The position numbers and the translations under genes were made by a program. From the NCBI RefSeq assembly GCF_051020985.1, contig NC_134999.1:4960001-5024000 (forward strand): a stretch of DNA of 64,000 bases, read 5' to 3'. The first letter of the stretch is position 1. Each line of letters starts with the position of its first letter. The notes under the pieces were generated by a model that saw nothing but the letters and a program-made list of their open reading frames with translations, made no database searches and was not told the origin of the DNA. Source of the DNA: Nomia melanderi (taxonomy: Eukaryota > Arthropoda > Insecta > Hymenoptera > Halictidae). Shown here piece after piece: positions 51,003 to 63,359 of the stretch.

Positions 51003-51926
51003 TTGGTTCCTATGAGACCTCTCCCTGGTGTCCAATCACCGCTAAGTCAAATGGCTTCCCCCGACCTTCCTGGCAATTTTGGCAGACGGAATTCAAGTTT
51101 TCCACTTTGGCAACCTGGTTTGTATAGTCTAAAGTCATTTTCGACCAAAAGTATCCAGACCTTCCCATCGGTCAGCCGGATGTTGCCTTGGTCCCTATGA
51201 GATCTCGTCCTGGAGTCCCATCACTGCTAAATCAAATGGCTACACCCGACCTTCCTGGCAATTCTGGCCGACGGAATCCAAGTTTTCCACTTTGGAAACC
51301 TGGTTTGTATAGTCTAAAGTCATTTTCGACCAAAAGTATCCAGACCTTCCCATCGGTCAGCCGGATGTTGCCTTGGTCCCTATGAGATCTCGTCCTGGAG
51401 TCCCATCACTGCTAAGTCAAATGGCTACCCCCACCTTCCGGGCAATTCTGGCCGACGGAATCCAAGTTTTCCACTTTGAAAACCTGGTTTGTATATTCTA
51501 AAGTCAGTTTCGACCAAAAGAATCCCGACGTTCCCATCGGTCAGCCGGATGTAGCCTTGGTTCCTATGAGACCTCTCCCTGGTGTCCAATCACCGCTAAG
51601 TCAAATGGCTTCCCCCGACCTTCCTGGCAATTTCGGCCGACGGAATCCAAGTTTTCTACTTTGGCAATCTGGTTTGTATAGTCTAAAGTCATTTTCGACC
51701 AAAAGTATCCAAACCTTCCCATCGGTCAGCCGGATGTTGCCTTGGTCCCTATGAGATCTCGTCCTGGAGTCCCATCACTGCTAAATCAAATGGCAACACC
51801 CGACCTTCGTGGCAATTCTGGCCGACGGAATCAAAGTTTTCCACTTTGGCAACCTGGTTTGTATAGTCTAAAGTCATTTTCGACCAAAAGTATCCAGACC
51901 TTCCCATCTGTCAGCCGGATGTAGCC
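51003..51926 (+). repeat. Related dimers 554 bp apart inside HOR-C
   Basis: Unit pairs 51003-51372 and 51557-51926 share CACCGCTAAGTC, CAATTTTGG or CAATTTCGG, GATGTTGCC, CTGCTAAATCAAATGG and ACACCCGACC. They are separated by a 184-bp unit at 51373-51556 of the CCCCCACCTTCCGGG type. The copy-2 equivalents begin at 59664 and 60218. This is older structure within HOR-C. Confidence 0.75.
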
Positions 51927-52666
51927 TTGGTCCCTATGAGACCTCGCCCTGGTGTCCAATCACTGCTAAGTCAAATGGCTACCCCCGACCTTCCTGGCAA
52001 TTCTGGGCGACGGAATCTAAGTTTTCCACTTTGGAAACCTGCATTGTTTAGTCTAAAGTCAATTTCGACCAAAAGTATCCCGACCTTCCCATCGGTCAGC
52101 CGGATGTAGCCTTCGTCCCTATGAGACCTCGTCCTGGAGTCCCATCACTGCTAAGTCAAATGGCTTCCCCCGACCTTCCTGGCAATTCCGGTCGACGGAA
52201 TCCAAGTTTTCCACTTTGGTAACCTGTTTTGTATAGTCTAAAGTCAATTTCGTCCAAAAGTATCTCGAACTTCCCATCGGTCAGCCGGATGTAGCCTTGG
52301 AACCTATGAGACCTCTCCCTGGTGTCCAATCACTTCAATGTCAAATGGCTTCCCCCGACCTTCGTGGCAATTCTGCCCGACGGAATCCAAGTTTTGCACT
52401 TTGGAAACCTGGTTTGTATAGTCTAAAGACATTTTCGATCAAAAGTATCCATGCCTTCCCATCGGTCAGCCGGATGTAGCCTTGGTCCCTATGAGATCTC
52501 TCCCTGGTGTCCAATCACTTCTAAGTCAAATGGCTTCCCCCGACCTTCCTGGCAATTCTGGCCGACGGAATCCAAGTTTTCCATTTTGGAAACCTGGTTT
52601 GTATAGTCGAATGTCAATTTCGACCAAAAGTATCCCGACCTTCCCATCGGTCAGCCGGATGTAGCC

Positions 52667-53959
52667 TTGGTCCCTATGAGCCCTCGTCCTGGAGTCCCAT
52701 CACTGCTAAGTCAAGTGCCTTCCCCCGACCTTCCTGGCAATTCCGGCCGACGGAATGCAAGTTTTCCACTTTGGAAACCTGGCTTGTTTAGTCTAAAGTC
52801 AATTTCGACCAAAAGTATACCGAACTTCCCATCGGTCAGTCGGATGTAGCCTTGGAACCTATGAGACCTCGTCCTGGAGTCCCATCACTGCTAAGTCAAA
52901 TGACTACCCCCGACCTTCTTGGCAATTCTACCAGACGGAATCCACGTTTTGCACTTTGGAAACCTGGATTGTATAGTCTAAAGTCAATTTCGACCAAATG
53001 TATCCCGACCTTCCCATCGGTCAGCCGGATGTAGCCTTGGAACCTATTAGACCTCGTCCTGGAGTCCCAACACTTCTAAGTCAAATGGCTACACCCGACC
53101 TTCGTGGCAATTCTGCCCGACGGAATCCAAGTTTTTCACTTTGGAAACCTGGTTTGTATAGTCTAAAGACATTTTCGATCAAAAGTATCCAGGCCTTCCC
53201 ATCGGTCAGCCGGATGTAGCCTTCGTCCCTATGCGACCTCGTCCTGGAGTCCTATCACTGCTAAGTCAAATGGCTTCCCCCGACCTTCCTGGCAATTCCG
53301 GTCGACGGAATCCATTTCTTCCACTTTGGTAACCTAATTTGTATAGTCTAAAGTCAATTTCGACTAAAAGTATCCCGAACTTCCCATTGGTCAGCCGGAT
53401 GTAGCCTTGGAACCTGAGACCTCGTCCTGCAGTCCCATCACTGCTAATTCAAATGACTACCCCCGACCTTCCCGGCAATTCTGCCCGACGGAGTCCAAGT
53501 TTTCCACTTTGGAAACCTGGTTTGTATAGTTTAAAGTCAATTTCGACCAAAAGTATCCCGACCTTCCCATCGGTCAGCCGGATGTAGCCTTCGTCCATAT
53601 GAGACATCGACCAGGAGTCCCATCACAGCTTAGTCAAATGGCTACCCCCGACCTTCCTGGCAATTCTGCCCGACGGAATCCAAGTTTTCCACTTTGGCAA
53701 CCTGGTTTGTTTAGTCTAAAGTCATTTTCGACCAAAAGTATCCAGACCTTCCCATCTGTCAGCCGGATGTAGCATTGGTCCCTATGAGACCTCTCCCTGG
53801 TGTCCAATCACTGCTAAGTCAGATGGCTTCCCCCGACCTTCCTGGCAATTCTGCCCGACGGAATCTAAGTTTTGCACTTTGGAAACCTGGATTGTATAGT
53901 CTAAAGTCAATTTCGACCAAAAGTATCCCGACCCTCCCATCGTTCAGCCGGATGTAGTC
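52667..53959 (+). repeat. Older paralogue of 49525-50632 within HOR-C
   Basis: Units 52667 and 52852 match 49525 and 49710 at 3,142 bp. After one extra unit (53037-53221), units from about 53,280 to 53,960 match 49,950 to 50,633 at 3,327 bp, including GGTAACCTAATTTG, CTGCTAATTCAAATG, CATATGAGACATCGACC and CATCGTTCAGCC. They differ at many more sites than the two HOR-C copies do, so this is an earlier round of segmental duplication. Confidence 0.75.
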
Positions 53960-54695
53960 TTGGTCCCTATGAGACCTCTCCCTGGTGTCCAATCACTGCT
54001 AAGTCGAATGGCTTCCCCCGACCTTCCTGACAATTCTGCCCGACGGAGTCCAAGATTTCCACTTTGGAAACCTGGTTTGTATAGTCTAAAGTCAATTTTG
54101 ACCAAAAGTATCCCGACCTTCCCATCGGTCAGCCGGATGTAGCCTTGGAACCTATGAGACCTCGTCCTGGAGTCCCATCACAGCTTAGTCAAATGGCTCC
54201 CCCGACCTTCCTGGCAATTCCGGCCGACGGAATAAAAGTTTTCCACTTTGGAAACCTGGTTTGTATAGTCTAAAGTCAATTTCGACCAAAAGTATCTCGA
54301 ACTTCCCATCGGTCTGCCGGATGTAGCCTTGGAACCTATGAGACCTCTCCCTGGTGTCCATTCACTTCTAAGTCAAATGGCTTCCCCCGACCTTCGTGGC
54401 AATTCTGCCCGACGGAATCCAAGTTTTGCACTTTGGAAACCTGGTTTGTATAGTCTAAAGACATTTTCGATCAAAAGTATCCAGGCCTTCCCATCGGTCA
54501 GCCGGATGTAACATTGGTCCCTATGAGATCTCTCCCTGGTGTCCAATCACTTCTAAGTCAAATGGCTTCCCCCGACCTTCCTGGCAATTCTGCCCGACGG
54601 AGTCCAAGTTTTCCACTTTGGAAACCTGGTTTGTATAGTCGAATGTCAATTTCGACCAAAAGTATCCCGACCTTCCCATCGGTCAGCCGGATGTA

Positions 54696-54701
54696 GCCTT
54701 G
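54696..54701. other. Unequal-exchange junction between HOR-C copies
   Basis: The left flank of copy 1 reads GTATCCTTGG (T46014), the right flank of copy 2 reads GTAGCCTTCG (G63357, C63362), and the junction reads GTAGCCTTGG (G54696, G54701). The right-parent allele at 54696 and the left-parent allele at 54701 confine the exchange to the four bases CCTT at 54697-54700. This assumes a single switch and no later conversion. Confidence 0.85.
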
Positions 54702-57387
54702 GTCCCTATGAGACCTCGCCCTGGTGTCCAATCACTGCTAAGTCAAATGGCTTCCCCCGAACTTCCTGGCAATTCTGGCCGACGGAATCCAAGTTTTCCG
54801 CTTTGGCAGCCTGGTTTGTATAGTCTAAATTCAATTTCGACCAAAAGTATCCCGAACTTCCCATCGGTCAGCCGGATGTAGCCTTGGTCCCTATGAGACC
54901 TCTGCCTGGTGTCCAATCACTGCTAAGTCAAATGGCTTACCCCGACCTTCCTGGCAATTCTGCCCGACGGAATCCAAGTTTTCCACTTTGGAAACCTCGA
55001 TTGTATAGTCTAAAGTCATTTTCGACCAAAAGTATCCAGACCTTCCCATCTGTCAGCCGGATGTAGCCTTGGTCCCTATGAGACCTCTGCCTGGTGTCCA
55101 ATCACTGCTAAGTCAAATGGCTTACCCCGACCTTCCTGGCAATTCTGCCCGACGGAATCCAAGTTTTCCACTTTGGAAACCTCGATTGTATAGTCTAAAG
55201 TCAATTTTGACCGAAAGTATCCCGACCTTCCCATCGGTCAGCCGGATGTAGCTTTCGTCCCTATGAGACATCGCCCTGGTTTCCAATCACTGCTAAGTCA
55301 AATGAATACCCCCGACCTACCTGGCAATTCTGCCCGGCGGAATCCAAGTTTTGCACTTTGGAAACCTGGATTGCATAGTCTAAAGACATTTTCGACCAAA
55401 AGTATCCAGACCTGCCCATCGGTCAGCCGGATGTAGCCTTGGTCCCTGTGAGATCTCGTCCTGGAGTCCCATCACTGCTAATTCAAATGGCTTCCCCCGA
55501 CCTTCTTGGCAAAACCGTTCGACGGAATCCAAGTTTTCCACTTTGGACACCTGGATTGTATAGTCTAAAGTCATTTTCGACCAAAAGTATTCAGAGCTTC
55601 CCATCGGTCAGCCGGATGTAGCCTTGGTCCCTATGAGACCTCGCCTTGGTTCCCAATCACTGCTAAGTCAAATGAATACCCCCGACCTACCTGGCAATTC
55701 TGCCCGGCGGAATCCAAGTTTTGCACTTTGGAAACCTGGATTGCATAGTCTAAAGTCATTTTCGACCAAAAGTATCCAGACCTGCCCATCGGTCAGCCGG
55801 ATGTATCCTTGGTCCCTATGAGACCTCGCCCTGGTGTCCAATCACTGCTAAGTCAAATGACTACCCCCGACCTTCCTGGCAATTCCGGCCGACGGAGTCG
55901 AAGTTTTCCACTTTGGAAACCTGGTTTGTATAGTCTAAAGTCAACTTCGACCAAAAGTATACCGACCTTCCCATCGGACAGCCTGATGTAGCCTTGGACC
56001 CTATGAGTCCTCGCCCTGGTGTCCAATCACTGCTAAGTCGAATGGCTTCCCCCGACCTTCCTGGCAATTCTGACCGACGGAATCCAAGTTTTGCACTTTG
56101 GAAACCTGGTTTGTATAGTCTAAAGTCATTTTCGACCAAAAGTATTCAGAGCTTCCCATCGGTCAGCCGGATGTAGCCTTGGTCCCTATGAGACCTCGCC
56201 CTGGTTTCCAATCACTGCTAAGTCAAATGAATACCCCCGACCTACCTGGCAATTCTGCCCGGCGGAATCCAAGTTTTGCACTTTGGAAACCTGGTTTGTA
56301 TAGTCTAAAGTCAATTTCGACCAAAAGTATCCCGTCCTTCCCATCGGTTAGCAGGATGTAGCCTTGGTCCCTATGAGACCTCGTCCTGGAGTCCCATCAC
56401 TGCTAAGTCAAATGACTACCCCCGACATTCCTGCCAATTCTGCCCGACGGATTCCAAGATTTCCACATTGGAAACTGGTTTGTATAGCCTAAAGTCAATT
56501 TCGACCAAAAGTATCCCGACCTTCCCATCGGTCAGCCGGATGTAGCCTTGGAACCTATGAGACCTGGTCCTGGAGTCCCATCACTGCTAAGTCAAATCAC
56601 TACCCCCGACCTTCCTCGCAATTCTGCCGATGGAATCCATGTTTTGCACTTTGGAAACCTGGATTGTATAGTCTAAAGTCATTTTCGACCAAAAATATCC
56701 CGATCTTCCCATCGGTCACCCGGATGTAGCCTTGGACACTATGAGTCCTCGCCCTGGTGTCCAATCACTGCTAAGTCAAATGCCTACCCCCACCTTCCGG
56801 GCAATTCTGGCCGACGGAATCCAATTTTCCACTTTGGAAACCTGGATTGTTTAGTCTAAAGTCAATTTCGACCAAAAGTATCCCGAACTTCCCATCGGTC
56901 AGCCGGATGTAGCCTTGGAACCTATGAGACCTGGTCCTGGAGTCCCATCCCTGCTAAGTCAAATGACTACCCCCGACCTTCTAGGCAATTCTGCCCGACG
57001 GAATCCAAGTTTTGCACTTTGGAAACCTGGATTGTATAGTCTAAAGTCAATTTCGACCAAATGTATCCCGTCCTTCCCATCGGTTAGCAGGATGTAGCCT
57101 TGGTCCCTATGAGACCTCGTCCTGGAGTCCCATCACAGCTAAGTCAAATGGCTCCCCCGACCTTCCTGGCAATACCGGCCGACGGAATCCAAGTTTTCCA
57201 CTTTGGCAACCTGGTTTGTATAGTCTAAAGTCATTTTCGACCAAAAGTATCCAGACCTTCCCATCTGTCAGCCGGATGTAGCCTTGGTCCCTATGAGACC
57301 TCTCCCTGGTGTCCAATCACTGCTAAGTCAAATGGCTTACCCCGACCTTCCTGGCAATTCTGCCCGACGGAATCCAAGTTTTGCACT

Positions 57388-58116
57388 TTGGAAACCTGGA
57401 TTGTATACTCTAAAGTCAATGTCGACCAAAAGTATCCCGAACTGCCCATCGGTCAGCCGGATGTAGCCTGGGAACCTATGAGACCTCGTCCTGGAGTCCC
57501 ATCACTGCTAAGTCAAATGGCTTCCCCCGACCTTCCTGGCAATTCTGCCCGACGGAGTCCAAGTTTTCCACTTTGGAAACCTGGTTTGTATAGTCTAATG
57601 TCAATTTCGACCAAAAGTATCCCGACCTTCCCATCGGTCAGCCGGATGTAGCCTTCGTCCCTATGAGACCTCGCCCTCGTGTCCAATCACTGCTAAGTCA
57701 AATGGCTACCCCCACCTTCCGAGCAATTCTGCCCGACGGAATCCAAGTTTTGCACTTTGGAAACCTGGATTGTATACTCTAAAGTCAATGTCGACCAAAA
57801 GTATCCCGAACTGCCCATCGGTCAGCCGGATGTAGCCTGGGAACCTATGAGACCTCGTCCTGGAGTCCCATCACTGCTAAGTCAAATGGCTTCCCCCGAC
57901 CTTCCTGGCAATTCTGCCCGACGGAGTCCAAGTTTTCCACTTTGGAAACCTGGTTTGTATAGTCTAATGTCAATTTCGACCAAAAGTATCCCGACCTTCC
58001 CATCGGTCAGCCGGATGTAGCCTTCGTCCCTATGAGACCTCGCCCTCGTGTCCAATCACTGCTAAGTCAAATGGCTACCCCCACCTTCCGAGCAATTCTG
58101 GCCGACGGAATCCAAG
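57388..58116 (+). repeat. 369-bp two-unit duplication inside HOR-C (copy 2)
   Basis: This is the counterpart of 48706-49434, with blocks 57388-57756 and 57757 onward. The second block runs into the 21-bp deletion at 58116/58117. Confidence 0.88.
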
Positions 58117-58117
58117 A
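58116..58117. other. 21-bp deletion scar
   Basis: Copy 1 positions 49435-49455 are absent here, so CCAAG joins directly to ATTGTTTAG. The lost segment starts with TTTTCCACTTTGGAAA, which contains the whole dyad of the unit, and ends with CCTGG. Only a single G is shared between the two ends, so the deletion was not driven by unit-length homology; slippage at a hairpin is a reasonable guess. Confidence 0.88.
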
Positions 58118-61100
58118 TTGTTTAGTCTAAAGTCAATTTCGACCAAAAGTATCCCGAACTTCCCATCGGTCAGTCGGATGTAGCCTTGGGACCTATGAGA
58201 CCTCGTGCTGGAGTCCCATCACTGCTAAGTCAAATGACTACCCCCGACCTTCCTGGCAATTCCGGCCGACGGAATCCTAGTTTTCCTCTTTGGAAACCTG
58301 GCTTGTTTAGTCTAAAGTCAATTTCGACCAAAAGTATACCGAACTTCCCATCGGTCAGTCGGATGTAGCCTTGGAACCTATGAGACCTCGTCCTGGAGTC
58401 CCATCACTGCTAAGTCAAATGACTACCCCCGACCTTCTTGGCAATTCTGCCCGACGGAATCCAAGTTTTGCACTTTGGAAACCTGGATTGTATAGTCTAA
58501 AGTCAATTTCGACCAAATGTATCCCGACCTTCCCATCGGTCAGCCGGATGTAGCCTTGGAACCTATGAGATCTCTCCCTGGTGTCCAATCACTTCTAAGT
58601 CAAATGGCTTCCCCCGACCTTCCTGGCAATTCCGGTCGACGGAATCCATGTTTTCCACTTTGGTAACCTAATTTGTATAGTCTAAAGTCAATTTCGACTA
58701 AAAGTATCCCGAACTTCCCGTTGGTCAGCCGGATGTAGCCTTGGAACCTGAGACCTCGTCCTGGAGTCCCATCACTGCTAATTCAAATGACTACCCCCGA
58801 CCTTCCTGGCAATTCTGCCCGACGGAGTCCAAGTTTTCCACTTTGGAAACCTGGTTTGTATAGTTTAAAGTCAATTTCGACCAAAAGTATCCCGACCTTC
58901 CCATCGGTCAGCCGGATGTAGCCTTCGTCCATATGAGACATCGACCAGGAGTCCCATCACAGCTTAGTCAAATGGCTACCCCCGACCTTCCTGGCAATTC
59001 TGCCCGACGGAATCCAAGTTTTCCACTTTGGCAACCTGGTTTGTATAGTCTAAAGTCATTTTCGACCAAAAGTATCCAGACCTTCCCATCTGCCAGCCGG
59101 ATGTAGCCTTGGTCCCTATGAGACCTCTCCCTGGTGTCCAATCACTGCTAAGTCAGATGGCTTCCCCCGACCTTCCTGGCAATTCTGCCCGACGGAATCC
59201 AAGTTTTGCACTTTGGAAACCTGGATTGTATAGTCTAAAGTCAATTTCGACCAAAAGTATCCCGACCCTCCCATCGTTCAGCCGGATGTAGTCTTGGTCC
59301 CTATGAGACCTCTCCCTGGTGTCCAATCACTGCTAAGTCGAATGGCTTCCCCCGACCTTCCTGGCAATTCTGCCCGACGGAATCCAAGTTTTGCACTTTG
59401 GAAACCTGGTTTGTATAGTCTAAAGACATTTTCGATCAGAAGTATCCAGGCCTTCCCATCGGTCAGCCGGATGTAACCTTGGTCCCTATGAGATCTCTCC
59501 CTGGTGTCCAATCACTTCTAAGTCAAATGGCTTCCCCCGACCTTCCTGGCAATTCAGTCCGACGGAGTCCAAGTTTTCCACTTTGGAAACCTGGTTTGTA
59601 TAGTCTAAAGTCAGTTTCGACCAAAAGACTCCCGCCGTTCCCATCGGTCAGCCGGATGTAGCCTTGGTTCCTATGAGACCTCTCCCTGGTGTCCAATCAC
59701 CGCTAAGTCAAATGGCTTCCCCCGACCTTCCTGGCAATTTTGGCAGACGGAATTCAAGTTTTCCACTTTGGCAACCTGGTTTGTATAGTCTAAAGTCATT
59801 TTCGACCAAAAGTATCCAGACCTTCCCATCGGTCAGCCGGATGTTGCCTTGGTCCCTATGAGATCTCGTCCTGGAGTCCCATCACTGCTAAATCAAATGG
59901 CTACACCCGACCTTCCTGGCAATTCTGGCCGACGGAATCCAAGTTTTCCACTTTGGAAACCTGGTTTGTATAGTCTAAAGTCATTTTCGACCAAAAGTAT
60001 CCAGACCTTCCCATCGGTCAGCCGGATGTTGCCTTGGTCCCTATGAGATCTCGTCCTGGAGTCCCATCACTGCTAAGTCAAATGGCTACCCCCACCTTCC
60101 GGGCAATTCTGGCCGACGGAATCCAAGTTTTCCACTTTGAAAACCTGGTTTGTATATTCTAAAGTCAGTTTCGACCAAAAGAATCCCGACGTTCCCATCG
60201 GTCAGCCGGATGTAGCCTTGGTTCCTATGAGACCTCTCCCTGGTGTCCAATCACCGCTAAGTCAAATGGCTTCCCCCGACCTTCCTGGCAATTTCGGCCG
60301 ACGGAATCCAAGTTTTCTACTTTGGCAATCTGGTTTGTATAGTCTAAAGTCATTTTCGACCAAAAGTATCCAAACCTTCCCATCGGTCAGCCGGATGTTG
60401 CCTTGGTCCCTATGAGATCTCGTCCTGGAGTCCCATCACTGCTAAATCAAATGGCAACACCCGACCTTCGTGGCAATTCTGGCCGACGGAATCAAAGTTT
60501 TCCACTTTGGCAACCTGGTTTGTATAGTCTAAAGTCATTTTCGACCAAAAGTATCCAGACCTTCCCATCTGTCAGCCGGATGTAGCCTTGGTCCCTATGA
60601 GACCTCGCCCTGGTGTCCAATCACTGCTAAGTCAAATGGCTACCCCCGACCTTCCTGGCAATTCTGGGCGACGGAATCTAAGTTTTCCACTTTGGAAACC
60701 TGCATTGTTTAGTCTAAAGTCAATTTCGACCAAAAGTATCCCGACCTTCCCATCGGTCAGCCGGATGTAGCCTTCGTCCCTATGAGACCTCGTCCTGGAG
60801 TCCCATCACTGCTAAGTCAAATGGCTTCCCCCGACCTTCCTGGCAATTCCGGTCGACGGAATCCAAGTTTTCCACTTTGGTAACCTGTTTTGTATAGTCT
60901 AAAGTCAATTTCGTCCAAAAGTATCTCGAACTTCCCATCGGTCAGCCGGATGTAGCCTTGGAACCTATGAGACCTCTCCCTGGTGTCCAATCACTTCAAT
61001 GTCAAATGGCTTCCCCCGACCTTCGTGGCAATTCTGCCCGACGGAATCCAAGTTTTGCACTTTGGAAACCTGGTTTGTATAGTCTAAAGACATTTTCGAT

Positions 61101-63359
61101 CAAAAGTATCCATGCCTTCCCATCGGTCAGCCGGATGTAGCCTTGGTCCCTATGAGATCTCTCCCTGGTGTCCAATCACTTCTAAGTCAAATGGCTTCCC
61201 CCGACCTTCCTGGCAATTCTGGCCGACGGAATCCAAGTTTTCCATTTTGGAAACCTGGTTTGTATAGTCGAATGTCAATTTCGACCAAAAGTATCCCGAC
61301 CTTCCCATCGGTCAGCCGGATGTAGCCTTGGTCCCTATGAGCCCTCGTCCTGGAGTCCCATCACTGCTAAGTCAAGTGCCTTCCCCCGACCTTCCTGGCA
61401 ATTCCGGCCGACGGAATGCAAGTTTTCCACTTTGGAAACCTGGCTTGTTTAGTCTAAAGTCAATTTCGACCAAAAGTATACCGAACTTCCCATCGGTCAG
61501 TCGGATGTAGCCTTGGAACCTATGAGACCTCGTCCTGGAGTCCCATCACTGCTAAGTCAAATGACTACCCCCGACCTTCTTGGCAATTCTACCAGACGGA
61601 ATCCACGTTTTGCACTTTGGAAACCTGGATTGTATAGTCTAAAGTCAATTTCGACCAAATGTATCCCGACCTTCCCATCGGTCAGCCGGATGTAGCCTTG
61701 GAACCTATTAGACCTCGTCCTGGAGTCCCAACACTTCTAAGTCAAATGGCTACACCCGACCTTCGTGGCAATTCTGCCCGACGGAATCCAAGTTTTTCAC
61801 TTTGGAAACCTGGTTTGTATAGTCTAAAGACATTTTCGATCAAAAGTATCCAGGCCTTCCCATCGGTCAGCCGGATGTAGCCTTCGTCCCTATGCGACCT
61901 CGTCCTGGAGTCCTATCACTGCTAAGTCAAATGGCTTCCCCCGACCTTCCTGGCAATTCCGGTCGACGGAATCCATTTCTTCCACTTTGGTAACCTAATT
62001 TGTATAGTCTAAAGTCAATTTCGACTAAAAGTATCCCGAACTTCCCATTGGTCAGCCGGATGTAGCCTTGGAACCTGAGACCTCGTCCTGCAGTCCCATC
62101 ACTGCTAATTCAAATGACTACCCCCGACCTTCCCGGCAATTCTGCCCGACGGAGTCCAAGTTTTCCACTTTGGAAACCTGGTTTGTATAGTTTAAAGTCA
62201 ATTTCGACCAAAAGTATCCCGACCTTCCCATCGGTCAGCCGGATGTAGCCTTCGTCCATATGAGACATCGACCAGGAGTCCCATCACAGCTTAGTCAAAT
62301 GGCTACCCCCGACCTTCCTGGCAATTCTGCCCGACGGAATCCAAGTTTTCCACTTTGGCAACCTGGTTTGTTTAGTCTAAAGTCATTTTCGACCAAAAGT
62401 ATCCAGACCTTCCCATCTGTCAGCCGGATGTAGCATTGGTCCCTATGAGACCTCTCCCTGGTGTCCAATCACTGCTAAGTCAGATGGCTTCCCCCGACCT
62501 TCCTGGCAATTCTGCCCGACGGAATCTAAGTTTTGCACTTTGGAAACCTGGATTGTATAGTCTAAAGTCAATTTCGACCAAAAGTATCCCGACCCTCCCA
62601 TCGTTCAGCCGGATGTAGTCTTGGTCCCTATGAGACCTCTCCCTGGTGTCCAATCACTGCTAAGTCGAATGGCTTCCCCCGACCTTCCTGACAATTCTGC
62701 CCGACGGAGTCCAAGATTTCCACTTTGGAAACCTGGTTTGTATAGTCTAAAGTCAATTTTGACCAAAAGTATCCCGACCTTCCCATCGGTCAGCCGGATG
62801 TAGCCTTGGAACCTATGAGACCTCGTCCTGGAGTCCCATCACAGCTTAGTCAAATGGCTCCCCCGACCTTCCTGGCAATTCCGGCCGACGGAATAAAAGT
62901 TTTCCACTTTGGAAACCTGGTTTGTATAGTCTAAAGTCAATTTCGACCAAAAGTATCTCGAACTTCCCATCGGTCAGCCGGATGTAGCCTTGGAACCTAT
63001 GAGACCTCTCCCTGGTGTCCATTCACTTCTAAGTCAAATGGCTTCCCCCGACCTTCGTGGCAATTCTGCCCGACGGAATCCAAGTTTTGCACTTTGGAAA
63101 CCTGGTTTGTATAGTCTAAAGACATTTTCGATCAAAAGTATCCAGGCCTTCCCATCGGTCAGCCGGATGTAACATTGGTCCCTATGAGATCTCTCCCTGG
63201 TGTCCAATCACTTCTAAGTCAAATGGCTTCCCCCGACCTTCCTGGCAATTCTGCCCGACGGAGTCCAAGTTTTCCACTTTGGAAACCTGGTTTGTATAGT
63301 CGAATGTCAATTTCGACCAAAAGTATCCCGACCTTCCCATCGGTCAGCCGGATGTAGCC

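Larger units (their letters stand above)
46017..54698 (+). repeat. HOR-C copy 1 (8,682 bp, 47 units)
   Basis: The entire stretch recurs in order from 54699. By eye I found only three single-base differences (C46255 versus T54937, C46824 versus T55506, T54315 versus A62976) and one 21-bp deletion in copy 2. Internal older structure is visible: a 369-bp duplication at 48706-49443, dimers 51003-51372 and 51557-51926 that resemble each other, and units 49525-50632 paralogous to 52667-53959. Confidence 0.95.
54699..63359 (+). repeat. HOR-C copy 2 (8,661 bp, 47 units)
   Basis: Same unit order as copy 1; the 21-bp length difference comes from one deletion at 58116/58117. Matching ends at 63361, where TTGGTCCC of the copy start is replaced by TTCGTCCC and the next unit continues with AAATGACTACCCCCACC. 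The duplication is recent relative to divergence between adjacent units. Confidence 0.95.

Noticed and set aside
562..59511. Minus-strand open frames of 69-77 codons crossing unit borders
   Set aside because: Same cause: a stop-free stretch of the repeat on the other strand. They come and go with single-base variants and have no independent conservation.
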